From Wolbachia endosymbiont of Cylisticus convexus (GTDB lineage: Bacteria; Pseudomonadota; Alphaproteobacteria; Rickettsiales; Anaplasmataceae), in assembly GCF_003344345.1 (NCBI RefSeq), contig NZ_QPIP01000167.1, positions 1 through 8,013 of the forward strand: a stretch of 8,013 nt of DNA, read 5' to 3'. A program made the position numbers and the translations under genes. The notes below the pieces were generated by a model. That model did not search any database, was not told the origin of the DNA, and was given only the letters and a program-made list of their open reading frames with translations. Below, piece after piece: positions 1 to 6,358 of this stretch (positions are counted from its first letter, which is position 1; each line of letters starts with the position of its first letter).

Positions 1-674
1 TATAGAGAAGAACACTTGTTTGTATTGAAACAAGAATATGCAGCATATACTTTTTTTCAAACCGAATGTGATAAAAGTATAGAAAATTACTATAAAATAT
101 TTGAAACAAAGTTGAATGAGAACGGAACATTGAATAAAATAAAAAAGCGGAAGCAGAAGAATAGTCCAGATTTTGCCGTAGACGAAGATTTATATCGAAT
201 AACGGGAATGGGTTTTACTAAAGTTCCAAGACTTGATGTATTAAGTGTACAGACTATCATTTCAGAAACAGGTATAAATCGCAATAAATGGCAGACAGAA
301 AAGCATTTTTCTTCATGGCTTGGGTTGAGTCCTACTAATAAAATTACAGGAGGGAAAATTATTGGAACAAGAACACGTAAGGTTATAAATCGTGCTGCGA
401 ATGCCTTGCTGTGTATCAAGACTGCACTTGGTGCATACTGCAGGAGGTTTTAAAGAAGCGACTAGAGATACCGAAAGCAATTACTGCTACAGCAAGAAAA
501 TTGGCATGTATTTTTTACAATATGCTAAAATATGGAAAAGAATATGTAGAAAAAGGAATTGATTATTATGAGAAACTTTATCAAGACAGGGTTATGAAGA
601 ATCTAAGTAGAAAAGTCCTTGAATTTGGTTATGTCCTGGTTAGAAAGGATCAGTTAATTGAAGGAGTTTATTAG
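1..674 (+). pseudogene. IS110-family transposase, 3' part, frameshifted remnant
   Basis: The reading frame is open from base 1, so the 5' half (the DEDD domain) lies outside the window. Bases 1-453 encode the start of the IS116/IS110/IS902 C-terminal domain (ITGMGFTKVPRLD, then SSWLGLSPTNKITGGK, then VINRAANAL). It stops at TAA 451-453. The continuation (KKRLEIPKAITATARKLA, ending LIEGVY) lies in another frame and stops at 672-674. Family members usually read RRLKKRL across this point, so the break at aggaggttttaaag (about 442-456) is best explained by a small indel in the T run. Two further signs of decay are inferred by comparison with remembered family members: the segment between NRAANAL and TALGAY looks about eight residues short, and the serine usual in the SGGK motif is Thr (aca, 346-348). 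It is distinct from the IS110 gene at the right end of the window. IS110 assignment is firm; exact subgroup unknown. Confidence 0.85.
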
Positions 675-677
675 GAG
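673..677 (+). promoter_or_regulatory. Shine-Dalgarno of pgsA, overlapping the transposase stop codon
   Basis: AGGAG at 673-677 overlaps the TAG stop (672-674) of the transposase remnant. It lies 4 bases before ATG 682 and 10 bases before ATG 688. No promoter is visible between the remnant and pgsA, so pgsA transcripts probably start inside or upstream of the IS remnant. Confidence 0.55.
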
Positions 678-687
678 AGTGATGTAC

Positions 688-1230
688 ATGCTTAAGAAAA
701 ACGTGCCTAATTTGCTAACAATTTCTCGTGCGCTCGCAATACCGGCAATAATATTAAGCTTTTATATAGAAAGTAAGTATGCAAATCTAATAACAATATT
801 GATCTTTATGTTTGCGTGCATTACAGATTTTTTTGATGGTTATTTAGCGCGTGCATGGAAAGTCCAATCGAATTTTGGCAAGTTATTTGATCCAATTGCC
901 GATAAGTTAGTAGTAGTTTCAACAATAATCATGCTAGTCTATAAGCAAAAGATAGATGATGTTACAATTATACCGTCAGTTATAATTGTTTGTAGGGAGA
1001 TATTAGTTTCAGGTCTGCGGGAGTTTTTGATAGCTAAGAACGTTATCCTACCTGTGAGCAAAGCTGGGAAAATTAAAACATTTTTGCAGATGGTTGCCGT
1101 AGTAGCGCTAATAATGAGTGATTATGAAGCAACTAAATATGTAGGTGTGATTTGTTTGTGGGTTGCGGCTATTATGACTGTGTGGTCAGGTTATAATTAC
1201 GTTCTAGTTGGCATCAAACAGATTGACTGA
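688..1230 (+). CDS. pgsA: CDP-diacylglycerol--glycerol-3-phosphate 3-phosphatidyltransferase (PGP synthase)
   Basis: Transfers a phosphatidyl group from CDP-diacylglycerol to glycerol-3-phosphate, the committed step to phosphatidylglycerol and cardiolipin, in the inner membrane. With the start at 688 it is 180 residues, normal for the family. The CDP-alcohol phosphatidyltransferase signature DG-x2-AR-x8-G-x3-D-x3-D is complete: D50, G51, A54, R55, G64, D68 and D72. The N-terminus (NVPNLLTISRALAIP) is typical of PgsA. Several hydrophobic helices follow, including residues about 86-101 and 130-165. ATG 688 was chosen because it matches the usual family N-terminus; ATG 682 (two residues longer) and TTG 658 are in frame, and 658 would overlap the transposase remnant. 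The gene sits 13 bases after that remnant and lacks a visible promoter of its own. The product is confident; the exact start is not. Confidence 0.92.
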   Translation: MLKKNVPNLLTISRALAIPAIILSFYIESKYANLITILIFMFACITDFFDGYLARAWKVQSNFGKLFDPIADKLVVVSTIIMLVYKQKIDDVTIIPSVIIVCREILVSGLREFLIAKNVILPVSKAGKIKTFLQMVAVVALIMSDYEATKYVGVICLWVAAIMTVWSGYNYVLVGIKQID

Positions 1231-1262
1231 ATTGCTTAAAAGCAGTTAATAATTTCATAATA

Positions 1263-1291
1263 TTGACTGAGTAGTTAAAATCCTGTATAAT
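1263..1291 (+). promoter_or_regulatory. Sigma70-type promoter for the 1320 gene
   Basis: TTGACT (1263-1268) and a perfect TATAAT (1286-1291) are separated by 17 bases, the best sigma70 match I found in the window. The start site would be near 1298, giving a leader of about 20 bases before ATG 1320. A partial copy of the -35 region (attgactga, 1222-1230) lies 40 bases upstream, overlapping the end of pgsA. Confidence 0.75.
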
Positions 1292-1319
1292 GTATTAGTT
1301 CATAAATTAGTCGATTCAT

Positions 1320-2279
1320 ATGACTATTATTACTGCAGATAGCCTTAATACTAAGCACTTCTCTAAAGGATCAGGATTTGGAAAAGATGCTACAGTGGAG
1401 GATTTTTTTCGGGATTTTTGGCCAACAGTTGATGAAGAAGTCAGAAAAGAAAGAGAGGCAGAAAAAAGTAAAAAGCTAGAACAAGAGTTATTAACACTAA
1501 AAAAAAGAGAGCTATATAGACAATGTGTATCATTGGTAACAATGGTTCCATTTGCATTATTTATGGCTATTGAACTGGAAAAAACATGTAGCGATCAGGT
1601 ATTACTTGGCGTGATAAGTGGTGCGCTAAGCCACACTATATTACCTTTTATGGTCCTATCTCTTATTTGTACGCTATATTTAATTTACAATAACAGGAAA
1701 ATAGCACAAAAAGAACGAGAGTTGGAGAATATTGAAAATGGAGAGGAAGTAAAGGAAAAAGAGCACAATATTTCTGATATAGATCAGTGTTTGATCTATA
1801 TTGAGGCTATAACAACTGCACTGGTTATTGTAGGTATGATAATGGGTGAAACATCTTCACTTGAAGCAGCAGAGGATGCAATTTTATTTCTTGCCAATGC
1901 AATTGCTTTTCTTGCAACTCTTGCTTCTTATATTGGTGAGCATGAAAAAAATAAGAAAAAGGAAACAGAAAAATCTAATCTTGATGAGAAATCTAGCAAG
2001 AAAACTAGCAATATGTCTATAGCCGGATTGGCGCTTGCTGGTTCTTCTATATTTTTAATAAAAAGAATAATGTTAATGGCATTAGCATCATCCTTAAATC
2101 CTGCTGTTGGGCCTACTTTAGGCTTGATAGGTATTGCACTTTTTATGGTTGTACAGATATTAACTATACGTTCCTACAGCAAAACGCTGAAAGATCCAAA
2201 AGTGGAAGGACAAGGTAAATCGAGGAATGCAGGTAGTTCTGACCGTAGTTATAAAGAGGAAGGGCCGGCTATTGCCTAG
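1320..2279 (+). CDS. Six-helix membrane protein of unknown function
   Basis: I do not recognise a family. The 319-residue protein has a soluble N-terminus (1-38); a charged Lys/Glu-rich stretch (about 39-66) likely to be helical or coiled-coil; hydrophobic helices at about 68-86, 105-123, 158-176, 186-205, 232-256 and 263-282; two charged loops (about 125-150 and 208-230); and a hydrophilic tail (about 285-319) rich in Gly, Ser, Lys and Glu. The helices appear as three closely spaced pairs, which may reflect an internal repeat or simply topology. There is no signal peptide. ATG 1320 fits the promoter and is the first ATG; the next in-frame one lies inside the first helix. No strong Shine-Dalgarno is visible. 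It is a single gene with its own promoter between pgsA and bamD. It resembles lineage-restricted membrane proteins of Wolbachia, but a role in host interaction would be speculation. Confidence 0.8.
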   Translation: MTIITADSLNTKHFSKGSGFGKDATVEDFFRDFWPTVDEEVRKEREAEKSKKLEQELLTLKKRELYRQCVSLVTMVPFALFMAIELEKTCSDQVLLGVISGALSHTILPFMVLSLICTLYLIYNNRKIAQKERELENIENGEEVKEKEHNISDIDQCLIYIEAITTALVIVGMIMGETSSLEAAEDAILFLANAIAFLATLASYIGEHEKNKKKETEKSNLDEKSSKKTSNMSIAGLALAGSSIFLIKRIMLMALASSLNPAVGPTLGLIGIALFMVVQILTIRSYSKTLKDPKVEGQGKSRNAGSSDRSYKEEGPAIA

Positions 2280-2341
2280 TAGAAATTTATTTATTTAAGT
2301 AATATTTAGGTCTATACTTTATTTTGATCGAAAAAAATCTT

Positions 2342-3034
2342 ATGTATAAGACTTTAATCACGTGCTTTATTTTTCTAATTTGCTCCTTTACACAATCGTA
2401 TGCGAATGATCTTGAAAAAACTGAAACTGAAACTGAACTATATGAAGAAGCAGTTGAACTTTTTGACCAGAAAAAATATAAACAAGCTATTAGAGCATTT
2501 AAAAAGATAGAGGATTTGTATCCTTTATCTTATTGGGCAATGAAAGCCAAATTATTGTCTGGGGTTTCTCACTATAATATGGGTAACTACAGCAGTGCTG
2601 CAAGTGATATGGATGATTATATATACGTTTATCCAAATGGTGAAGATTTGCCATATGTATATTACTTAAGAGTATTATCTTATTACATGCAAATTAACAA
2701 AGTGCAGCTTGGGCAGCAAATTACATATAAAACTTTAGAACTGGCTACTGAATATATTAATCTTTTTCCGAATAGCGAGTATATAGACGAGATCAAAGAA
2801 AAAGCAAAATTAATCACAGAACATATATCAAAAAAAGAGTATTCTATTGGTGAATTTTACTTAAGGCGTGGTGAATATTTAGCGGCAATTAAACGTTTTC
2901 AAAATATGGTAAGCGATAAAGATTCTCAATATTTTCCTAGAATTATTAACCATTTAATCTCGGCTTACTTAGCTCTTGGCCTTGACTTAGAAGCTGAGCA
3001 GTATAAAAGTATGTTAGCAGAAGGTCTGAATTAG
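2342..3034 (+). CDS. bamD: Outer-membrane protein assembly factor BamD (ComL-like)
   Basis: BamD is the essential periplasmic TPR subunit of the BAM complex, working with BamA to insert beta-barrel proteins. With ATG 2342 it has 230 residues, close to the family norm. A hydrophobic signal segment (residues 4-16, ending near QSYA) is followed by TPR-like helices: LYEEAVELFDQKKYKQAIRA (about 33-52), then a second with SHYNMGNYSSAASDMDDYI, and a C-terminal GEFYLRRGEYLAAIKRF, all characteristic of BamD. TTG 2324 would add six residues before the signal peptide and is less likely. Oddity: BamD is normally a lipoprotein, but neither cysteine in the leader (C8 in LITC, C14 in FLIC) has Gly, Ala or Ser before it, so a canonical lipobox is missing. 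It heads the run bamD-yebC-M23-SPFH, with yebC starting 15 bases later. Confidence 0.87.
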   Translation: MYKTLITCFIFLICSFTQSYANDLEKTETETELYEEAVELFDQKKYKQAIRAFKKIEDLYPLSYWAMKAKLLSGVSHYNMGNYSSAASDMDDYIYVYPNGEDLPYVYYLRVLSYYMQINKVQLGQQITYKTLELATEYINLFPNSEYIDEIKEKAKLITEHISKKEYSIGEFYLRRGEYLAAIKRFQNMVSDKDSQYFPRIINHLISAYLALGLDLEAEQYKSMLAEGLN

Positions 3035-3049
3035 TTTTCTTTATATACT

Positions 3050-3781
3050 ATGGCTGGTCATTCACAATTTTCAAATATAAAACACCGGAAAGGCGCTCAG
3101 GATGCAAAGCGCTCTCAAAAATTTACAAAGCTCATTAGAGAAATAACAGTTGCTGCAAAACAAGGGCTGCCTGATTCTGCACGTCTTCGCTCTGCTATAT
3201 TTGCTGCGCGTAAGGAAAATCTACCAAAAGATAAAATAGAAACAGCAATAAAAAATGCAACTGGTAGTGTTGCAGGAGAAAATTATGAAGAAATACAGTA
3301 TGAAGGCTGCGGACCTTCTGGTACTGCACTTATTGTTCATGCCCTAACAAATAACCGCAACCGAACTGCTTCTGAGATACGTTATATCTTTTCTCGCAAG
3401 GGTGGTAATTTGGGGGAAACAGGAGGTGTAAGTTACCTTTTCGATCATGTAGGCTTGATTGTCTATAAAGCAGAGGGTATGAATTTTGAAGATTTATTTA
3501 ACTATGGAATTGAATTAGAAGTATTGAATGTTGAGGAGAATAACTCAGAAGGATTGTATATTATAACTTGTGAAGTAAAAGAATTTGGTAGAGTGCGTGA
3601 TGCTTTCTATACAAAATTTGGAGAACCAGAACTTGCTCGTCTTTCATGGCAGCCAAAAGATCTGATTAAAGTTAGCGATAAAGAATTAATTGATAAATTA
3701 TCTGCATTAGTTGAAGAATTAGAAGATAATGACGATGTGCAGTATGTGGAAGGTAATTTTATTTTTGCTGATGAGCTATGA
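3050..3781 (+). CDS. yebC: YebC/PmpR (TACO1) family protein
   Basis: 243 residues, full length. The N-terminus MAGHSQFSNIKHRKGAQDAK is the family hallmark (usually MAGHSKWxNIKHRK), followed by KLIREITVAAKQG, then ENLPKDKIETAIKNATG, YEGCGPSGTALIVHALTNNR, and the acidic end VEELEDNDDVQYVEGNF. The family has long been annotated as transcriptional regulators, but its mitochondrial member TACO1 and recent bacterial work point to a role in translation at difficult, proline-rich sequences; which applies here cannot be told from sequence. In many bacteria yebC neighbours ruvC, which is not so here. Its TGA overlaps the next ATG in an ATGA arrangement (3778-3781), so it is probably translationally coupled to the peptidase. 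No Shine-Dalgarno is visible in the 15 bases after bamD. Confidence 0.95.
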   Translation: MAGHSQFSNIKHRKGAQDAKRSQKFTKLIREITVAAKQGLPDSARLRSAIFAARKENLPKDKIETAIKNATGSVAGENYEEIQYEGCGPSGTALIVHALTNNRNRTASEIRYIFSRKGGNLGETGGVSYLFDHVGLIVYKAEGMNFEDLFNYGIELEVLNVEENNSEGLYIITCEVKEFGRVRDAFYTKFGEPELARLSWQPKDLIKVSDKELIDKLSALVEELEDNDDVQYVEGNFIFADEL

Positions 3782-4926
3782 GGCTGGTAATACTTGCATT
3801 GCTTTGTATTTTACCAGCATATGTCACTGAAACATCTGCAGTACCGTTCCAGCATGGGATCAGCAAAAAAGAGCCAGTGTCAAACAAACAACTGTACGAA
3901 CATTGTGATATAAGCACCAAGAAAGATGTCATCCCAGTGCCTAGACACTGGGATCCAGAAAATTCAATTACAAATGGACACACCAAGCGATTGTATAATA
4001 AAAACTGGATTCCAGTGTCAAGCACTGGAATGACAGAAAGCAACCTAAACCACTTTCCAGCGTTACTTCAGCATGGGATCAGGAAAAAAAAAGCTGCTTT
4101 GATGACAGAAAGTGATGGAAAGTTGTTATTCATATCCAGTGACATAAAATCCTCTTTTTTTGACACAGAAGGTTTGGCGCCAAATACAGTGATGAGATTA
4201 ATCGACATATATAAAGGTTATGGTATAGATTTTAAAAAAGACATTGTGCCAAAAAGTAAGTTGGAGGTTCTTTTTGAGAAATCGCTCGGTAATCAGAAAG
4301 CTGAAGAAAAAATTTTATATACTTCACTGATAGCAGATAAAAAGGCCATTAGCTTGTATCATTATGAATCACAGAGCGGCAAAGGGGGGTACTTTAATAA
4401 AGAGGGGATAAGCTTAACAAGTAGCGAAATTTTCGTAAGTCCTTTAAACGGAGATTATCGTATATCTTCGAAATTTGGTAATAGAAAGCATCCTATTCGT
4501 GGTAAAGTTGTTTTTCATAAAGGAGTAGATTATGCAGCTAAACTTGGCACTCCTATACATGCTGCTACAGAGGGTGTGATAGAATATATAGGGAATAACG
4601 GAGGTTACGGCAAGTATATTAAAGTAAAACATGAAAATGGGTATTCAACTTGTTACGCACATATAAGCAAATTTAGTAGCGATATAAAGTTGGGCTCTAA
4701 AATAAAACAGGGTCAGGTTATAGCTTATGTTGGCAGCACTGGTGTTGCAACAGGACCTCATTTACATTATGAAGTTATGTATAATGGTAAGCACATTGAT
4801 CCGCTTACAATAGCTCATAGAACTGAGATAAAGTTGCCTGATCGTGAATTAAGAGAGTTTAAATTATTTGTAAGTAAGGTAGATAAAATAATCAGCAGAG
4901 AGGGTGCAAGTGAAAAAGAAATCTGA
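3778..4926 (+). CDS. M23/LytM-type zinc metallopeptidase, secreted, with in-frame palindromic-element insertion
   Basis: Probably a periplasmic peptidoglycan endopeptidase of 382 residues. A signal segment occupies residues 1-21 (MRLVILALLCILPAYV, cleavage near ETSA). Residues about 117-215 form an N-terminal region of the kind seen in OapA/Csd3-like M23 proteins. The LytM domain (about 222-348) is complete: zinc ligands H247 and D251 in HKGVDYA, catalytic H295 in YAHIS, and H328-L-H330 in GPHLHYEV. All active residues are present, so activity is expected. Residues about 25-104 look inserted: they lie between a direct repeat (QHGISKK at 25-31, QHGIRKK at 98-104) and contain two peptides encoded by palindromes (VIPVPRHWDP and WIPVSSTGMT). 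The gene overlaps yebC by 4 bases and the SPFH gene by 17, which indicates one operon. Wolbachia keeps a reduced peptidoglycan pathway, so a remodelling or cell-division role is plausible but inferred. Confidence 0.93.
   Translation: MRLVILALLCILPAYVTETSAVPFQHGISKKEPVSNKQLYEHCDISTKKDVIPVPRHWDPENSITNGHTKRLYNKNWIPVSSTGMTESNLNHFPALLQHGIRKKKAALMTESDGKLLFISSDIKSSFFDTEGLAPNTVMRLIDIYKGYGIDFKKDIVPKSKLEVLFEKSLGNQKAEEKILYTSLIADKKAISLYHYESQSGKGGYFNKEGISLTSSEIFVSPLNGDYRISSKFGNRKHPIRGKVVFHKGVDYAAKLGTPIHAATEGVIEYIGNNGGYGKYIKVKHENGYSTCYAHISKFSSDIKLGSKIKQGQVIAYVGSTGVATGPHLHYEVMYNGKHIDPLTIAHRTEIKLPDRELREFKLFVSKVDKIISREGASEKEI
3850..3870 (+). repeat. Direct repeat, copy 1, flanking the insertion in the M23 gene
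   Basis: A 21-base unit beginning cagcatgggatcag matches copy 2 at 4069-4089 in 20 of 21 positions. The copies are 219 bases apart, exactly 73 codons, so both encode QHGI(S/R)KK in the same frame. They could be a target duplication, or the ends of a tandem duplication into which palindromes later inserted. Confidence 0.75.
3931..3954. repeat. Wolbachia palindromic element, in-frame copy A
   Basis: atcccagtg (3931-3939) is the exact inverted complement of cactgggat (3946-3954) around a six-base centre; only one central pair is mismatched. The flanks tgtc and cca also match the intergenic copies. It lies inside the M23 gene and is read as IPVPRHWD. Confidence 0.88.
4009..4031. repeat. Wolbachia palindromic element, in-frame copy B
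   Basis: attccagtg (4009-4017) pairs with cactggaat (4023-4031) around tcaag. The core is identical, in inverse orientation, to the intergenic copies at 6674 and 6839. It lies inside the M23 gene and is read as WIPVSSTGM. Confidence 0.9.
4069..4089 (+). repeat. Direct repeat, copy 2, flanking the insertion in the M23 gene
   Basis: Second copy of the 21-base unit (one mismatch to 3850-3870). Sequence after it (KAALMTESDGK onward) looks like ordinary M23-protein sequence again, so it probably marks the downstream edge of the inserted segment. Confidence 0.75.
4899..4903 (+). promoter_or_regulatory. Shine-Dalgarno deciding the SPFH gene start
   Basis: AGAGG (4899-4903), inside the end of the M23 gene, lies 6 bases before GTG 4910 and directly against GTG 4904. 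This favours 4910 as the start codon. Confidence 0.55.
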
Positions 4927-5773
4927 TGAAGACAGTACAGATAAAAATACGATAAATGATAGAAATTTAAAGGCTTTTCCTGTACTAATAGCGCTAGGAT
5001 TAGTTTTATTGGTACTTTTTGTAGCGTATGACAGTACAATTGCGCTTGGGGTTACTGCTGTTTCAATATTGGCTTTCTCTCAAGGATTTTTCATTAATGA
5101 TCCTAATGAAGCAAGAGTGATAGAGTTTTTTGGTCATTATATCGGAACTTATTTTAAATCTGGAATATGTGTAACGCTTCCCTTTTCAAACAAACATGTT
5201 GTTTCTCTGAAATTTCAGAATATCAATACAGAAAAAATAAAAGTGAATGATGCAAATGGGAGCCCAATAGAAATATCAGTAGTGATTGTTTGGAGAGTTA
5301 GCAGTCCTGCAAAGGCATATTATAATGTTAATAATTATCATGAATTCGTTTTTGTGCAAAGTGACTCAGTAATTAGAGAATTGGCAAGCAATTATCCTTA
5401 TGACAGCGAAAGCGATGAGGAATCTTTGCGTAAAAATTCTGATAAAATTTCGAATGAATTGCGGTCAATGCTACAACAAAGATTAGATATCGCTGGAATT
5501 GAAATTGCAGAAGCGAGAATATCGCATTTGGCGTATTCATCTGAGATTGCACAAGCAATGCTGAGGCGTCAACAAGCGCATGCCATCACCTCTGCAAGAA
5601 AGCATATAGTGCAAAATGCAATAGGAATCATTGAAGAAGTAATAGCTCATTTTGAAAAAAATAAAAATATACAATTGGACGGAAAACAAAAAGTTCAATT
5701 GATAAACAATCTGCTAGTTGCTCTGATCTCTGAGCAAGATGCACAGCCGACGATTAGCTTGGATAATAATTAA
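4910..5773 (+). CDS. SPFH/band-7 domain (stomatin/prohibitin-like) membrane protein
   Basis: SPFH proteins form oligomeric scaffolds in membrane microdomains and often modulate membrane proteases (HflK/HflC with FtsH). From GTG 4910 the protein has 287 residues: a charged cytoplasmic start (1-20), a helical hairpin (about 22-40 and 42-61), the SPFH domain (about 62-215; NDPNEARVIEFFGHYIG, TLPFSNKHVVSL, then EISVVIVWRV), and the typical distal part RLDIAGIEIAEARISHLAYS with AQAMLRRQQA near 215-223. It ends in a helical region and a hydrophilic tail. GTG 4904 is an alternative start two residues longer. It overlaps the M23 gene by 17 bases and is probably the last gene of the bamD operon. The partner cannot be named: no HflK, FtsH or NfeD partner lies in the window. 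No clear terminator follows. Confidence 0.9.
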   Translation: MKKKSDEDSTDKNTINDRNLKAFPVLIALGLVLLVLFVAYDSTIALGVTAVSILAFSQGFFINDPNEARVIEFFGHYIGTYFKSGICVTLPFSNKHVVSLKFQNINTEKIKVNDANGSPIEISVVIVWRVSSPAKAYYNVNNYHEFVFVQSDSVIRELASNYPYDSESDEESLRKNSDKISNELRSMLQQRLDIAGIEIAEARISHLAYSSEIAQAMLRRQQAHAITSARKHIVQNAIGIIEEVIAHFEKNKNIQLDGKQKVQLINNLLVALISEQDAQPTISLDNN

Positions 5774-5894
5774 CTTAGGTATACTTTTAATTCTTTTTGG
5801 TTTAAGCTATATCGTTATTATAGTTTAGTAATAGTTTAAAGACATTCAATATTATCAATATTTTAAATTTAATATATTAATAAAAGGAGGGTAT
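5774..5894. other. Intergenic, AT-rich, no gene
   Basis: This stretch separates the SPFH gene from the SemiSWEET pseudogene. It is very AT-rich with short aatatt-type palindromes. I see no convincing terminator hairpin and no clear -35/-10 pair. Confidence 0.5.
5885..5890 (+). promoter_or_regulatory. Consensus Shine-Dalgarno of the SemiSWEET pseudogene
   Basis: AGGAGG (5885-5890) lies 4 bases before ATG 5895. It is the strongest ribosome binding site on the + strand here, although the gene behind it is broken, which suggests recent inactivation. Confidence 0.75.
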
Positions 5895-6172
5895 ATGTAT
5901 ATAAGTATAGGAAAGTGCTTCGGTTTCATTGCATTAATTTCGTCTCTAGTTGGATTATTACCTCAAGTGTATAAATCATATATTACTAAACTTACTCGTG
6001 ATATATCGATGCTGATAATTTTGTTATTTGTTCATCTTCTTGGCTTATCTATGGTCTCTATGAGGGGTTAACTTTTATTGTGCTTAGCAATATTGCTGGG
6101 CTAATAATTAACTTAACATTAATCATACAAAAATGTTATTATGATGCAAAATCTGCATCATCTACATTGTAG
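5895..6172 (+). pseudogene. SemiSWEET / PQ-loop (MtN3-type) sugar transporter, frameshifted
   Basis: SemiSWEETs are bacterial half-transporters of about 85-100 residues that dimerise to move sugars. From ATG 5895 the frame reads helix 1 (FGFIALISSLVGLLPQVYKS), carrying the PQ motif, then TRDISML, and then fails, stopping at TAA 6069-6071. The other two helices continue in a second frame: CSSSWLIYGLYEGLTFIVLS, then NIAGLIINLTLIIQKCYYD, ending at TAG 6170-6172. Joining the frames gives about 92 residues, the family's normal length, with LWxxYG-like and AN-like motifs (SWLIYG, SNIAG) in place. Loss of one A in ataat (6015-6019) best explains the break: restoring it gives SMLINFVICSSSW. No other stop interrupts the gene, so this is a recent mutation or a sequencing error. 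Family assignment is confident; substrate unknown. Confidence 0.85.
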
Positions 6173-6184
6173 CATAAAACAACA

Positions 6185-6358
6185 ATATCGTTAGTGATAG
6201 CAATGTTATATTTATTAGAAGCAGTAAATGATACTGGTGTACATTGAGTTAAGGCATTAAGTAAAAAAAAGCAGAAAAACCGTGTTAACACTAATCTAAA
6301 AACTACAGGCGCCTGTTATTAGCTAAAGTAAAGGTCAAGTATCTGGAATTCTAGGCAT
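6185..6358 (-). pseudogene. Possible relic of a small membrane-protein gene
   Basis: On the minus strand a perfect AGGAGG (6369-6364) lies 5 bases before ATG 6358-6356, but the frame stops after seven codons (MPRIPDT). Reading through, it continues PLL, stop, LITGACSF, stop, ISVNTVFLLFFT, stop, CLNSMYTSIIYCF, stop. The hydrophobic, protein-like composition between stops suggests the decayed N-terminus of a membrane protein. The in-frame stops TGA, TAG, TAG and TAA would make it non-functional. No family is recognised, and chance cannot be excluded. Confidence 0.3.
6305..6316. repeat. 12-base perfect palindrome ACAGGCGCCTGT
   Basis: A GC-rich perfect inverted repeat with no loop, standing out in AT-rich decayed sequence. 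It could be a protein-binding site or chance; no gene beside it explains it. Confidence 0.4.

Noticed and set aside
90..419. Minus-strand open frame of 109 codons opposite the left transposase
   Set aside because: It is antisense to clear IS110 transposase coding sequence and has no recognisable protein features.
442..460. Programmed -1 frameshift in the left IS110 transposase
   Set aside because: The ttttaaag run is slippery-looking, but the zero-frame codons there (ttt taa) do not form a standard X-XXY-YYZ heptamer, IS110 transposases are normally single-frame, and other signs of decay are present.
658..687. TTG 658 as the pgsA start
   Set aside because: It would add ten residues not typical of PgsA and overlap the transposase remnant; the AGGAG at 673-677 points to ATG 682 or 688.
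1231..1252. Terminator after pgsA (tgctt-aa-aagca)
   Set aside because: The stem is only 5 bp with a 2-base loop and no T run follows.
3759..4043. Minus-strand open frame of 94 codons
   Set aside because: It is the shadow of the two palindromes and the M23 signal-peptide region; the palindromes are nearly free of stops on both strands.
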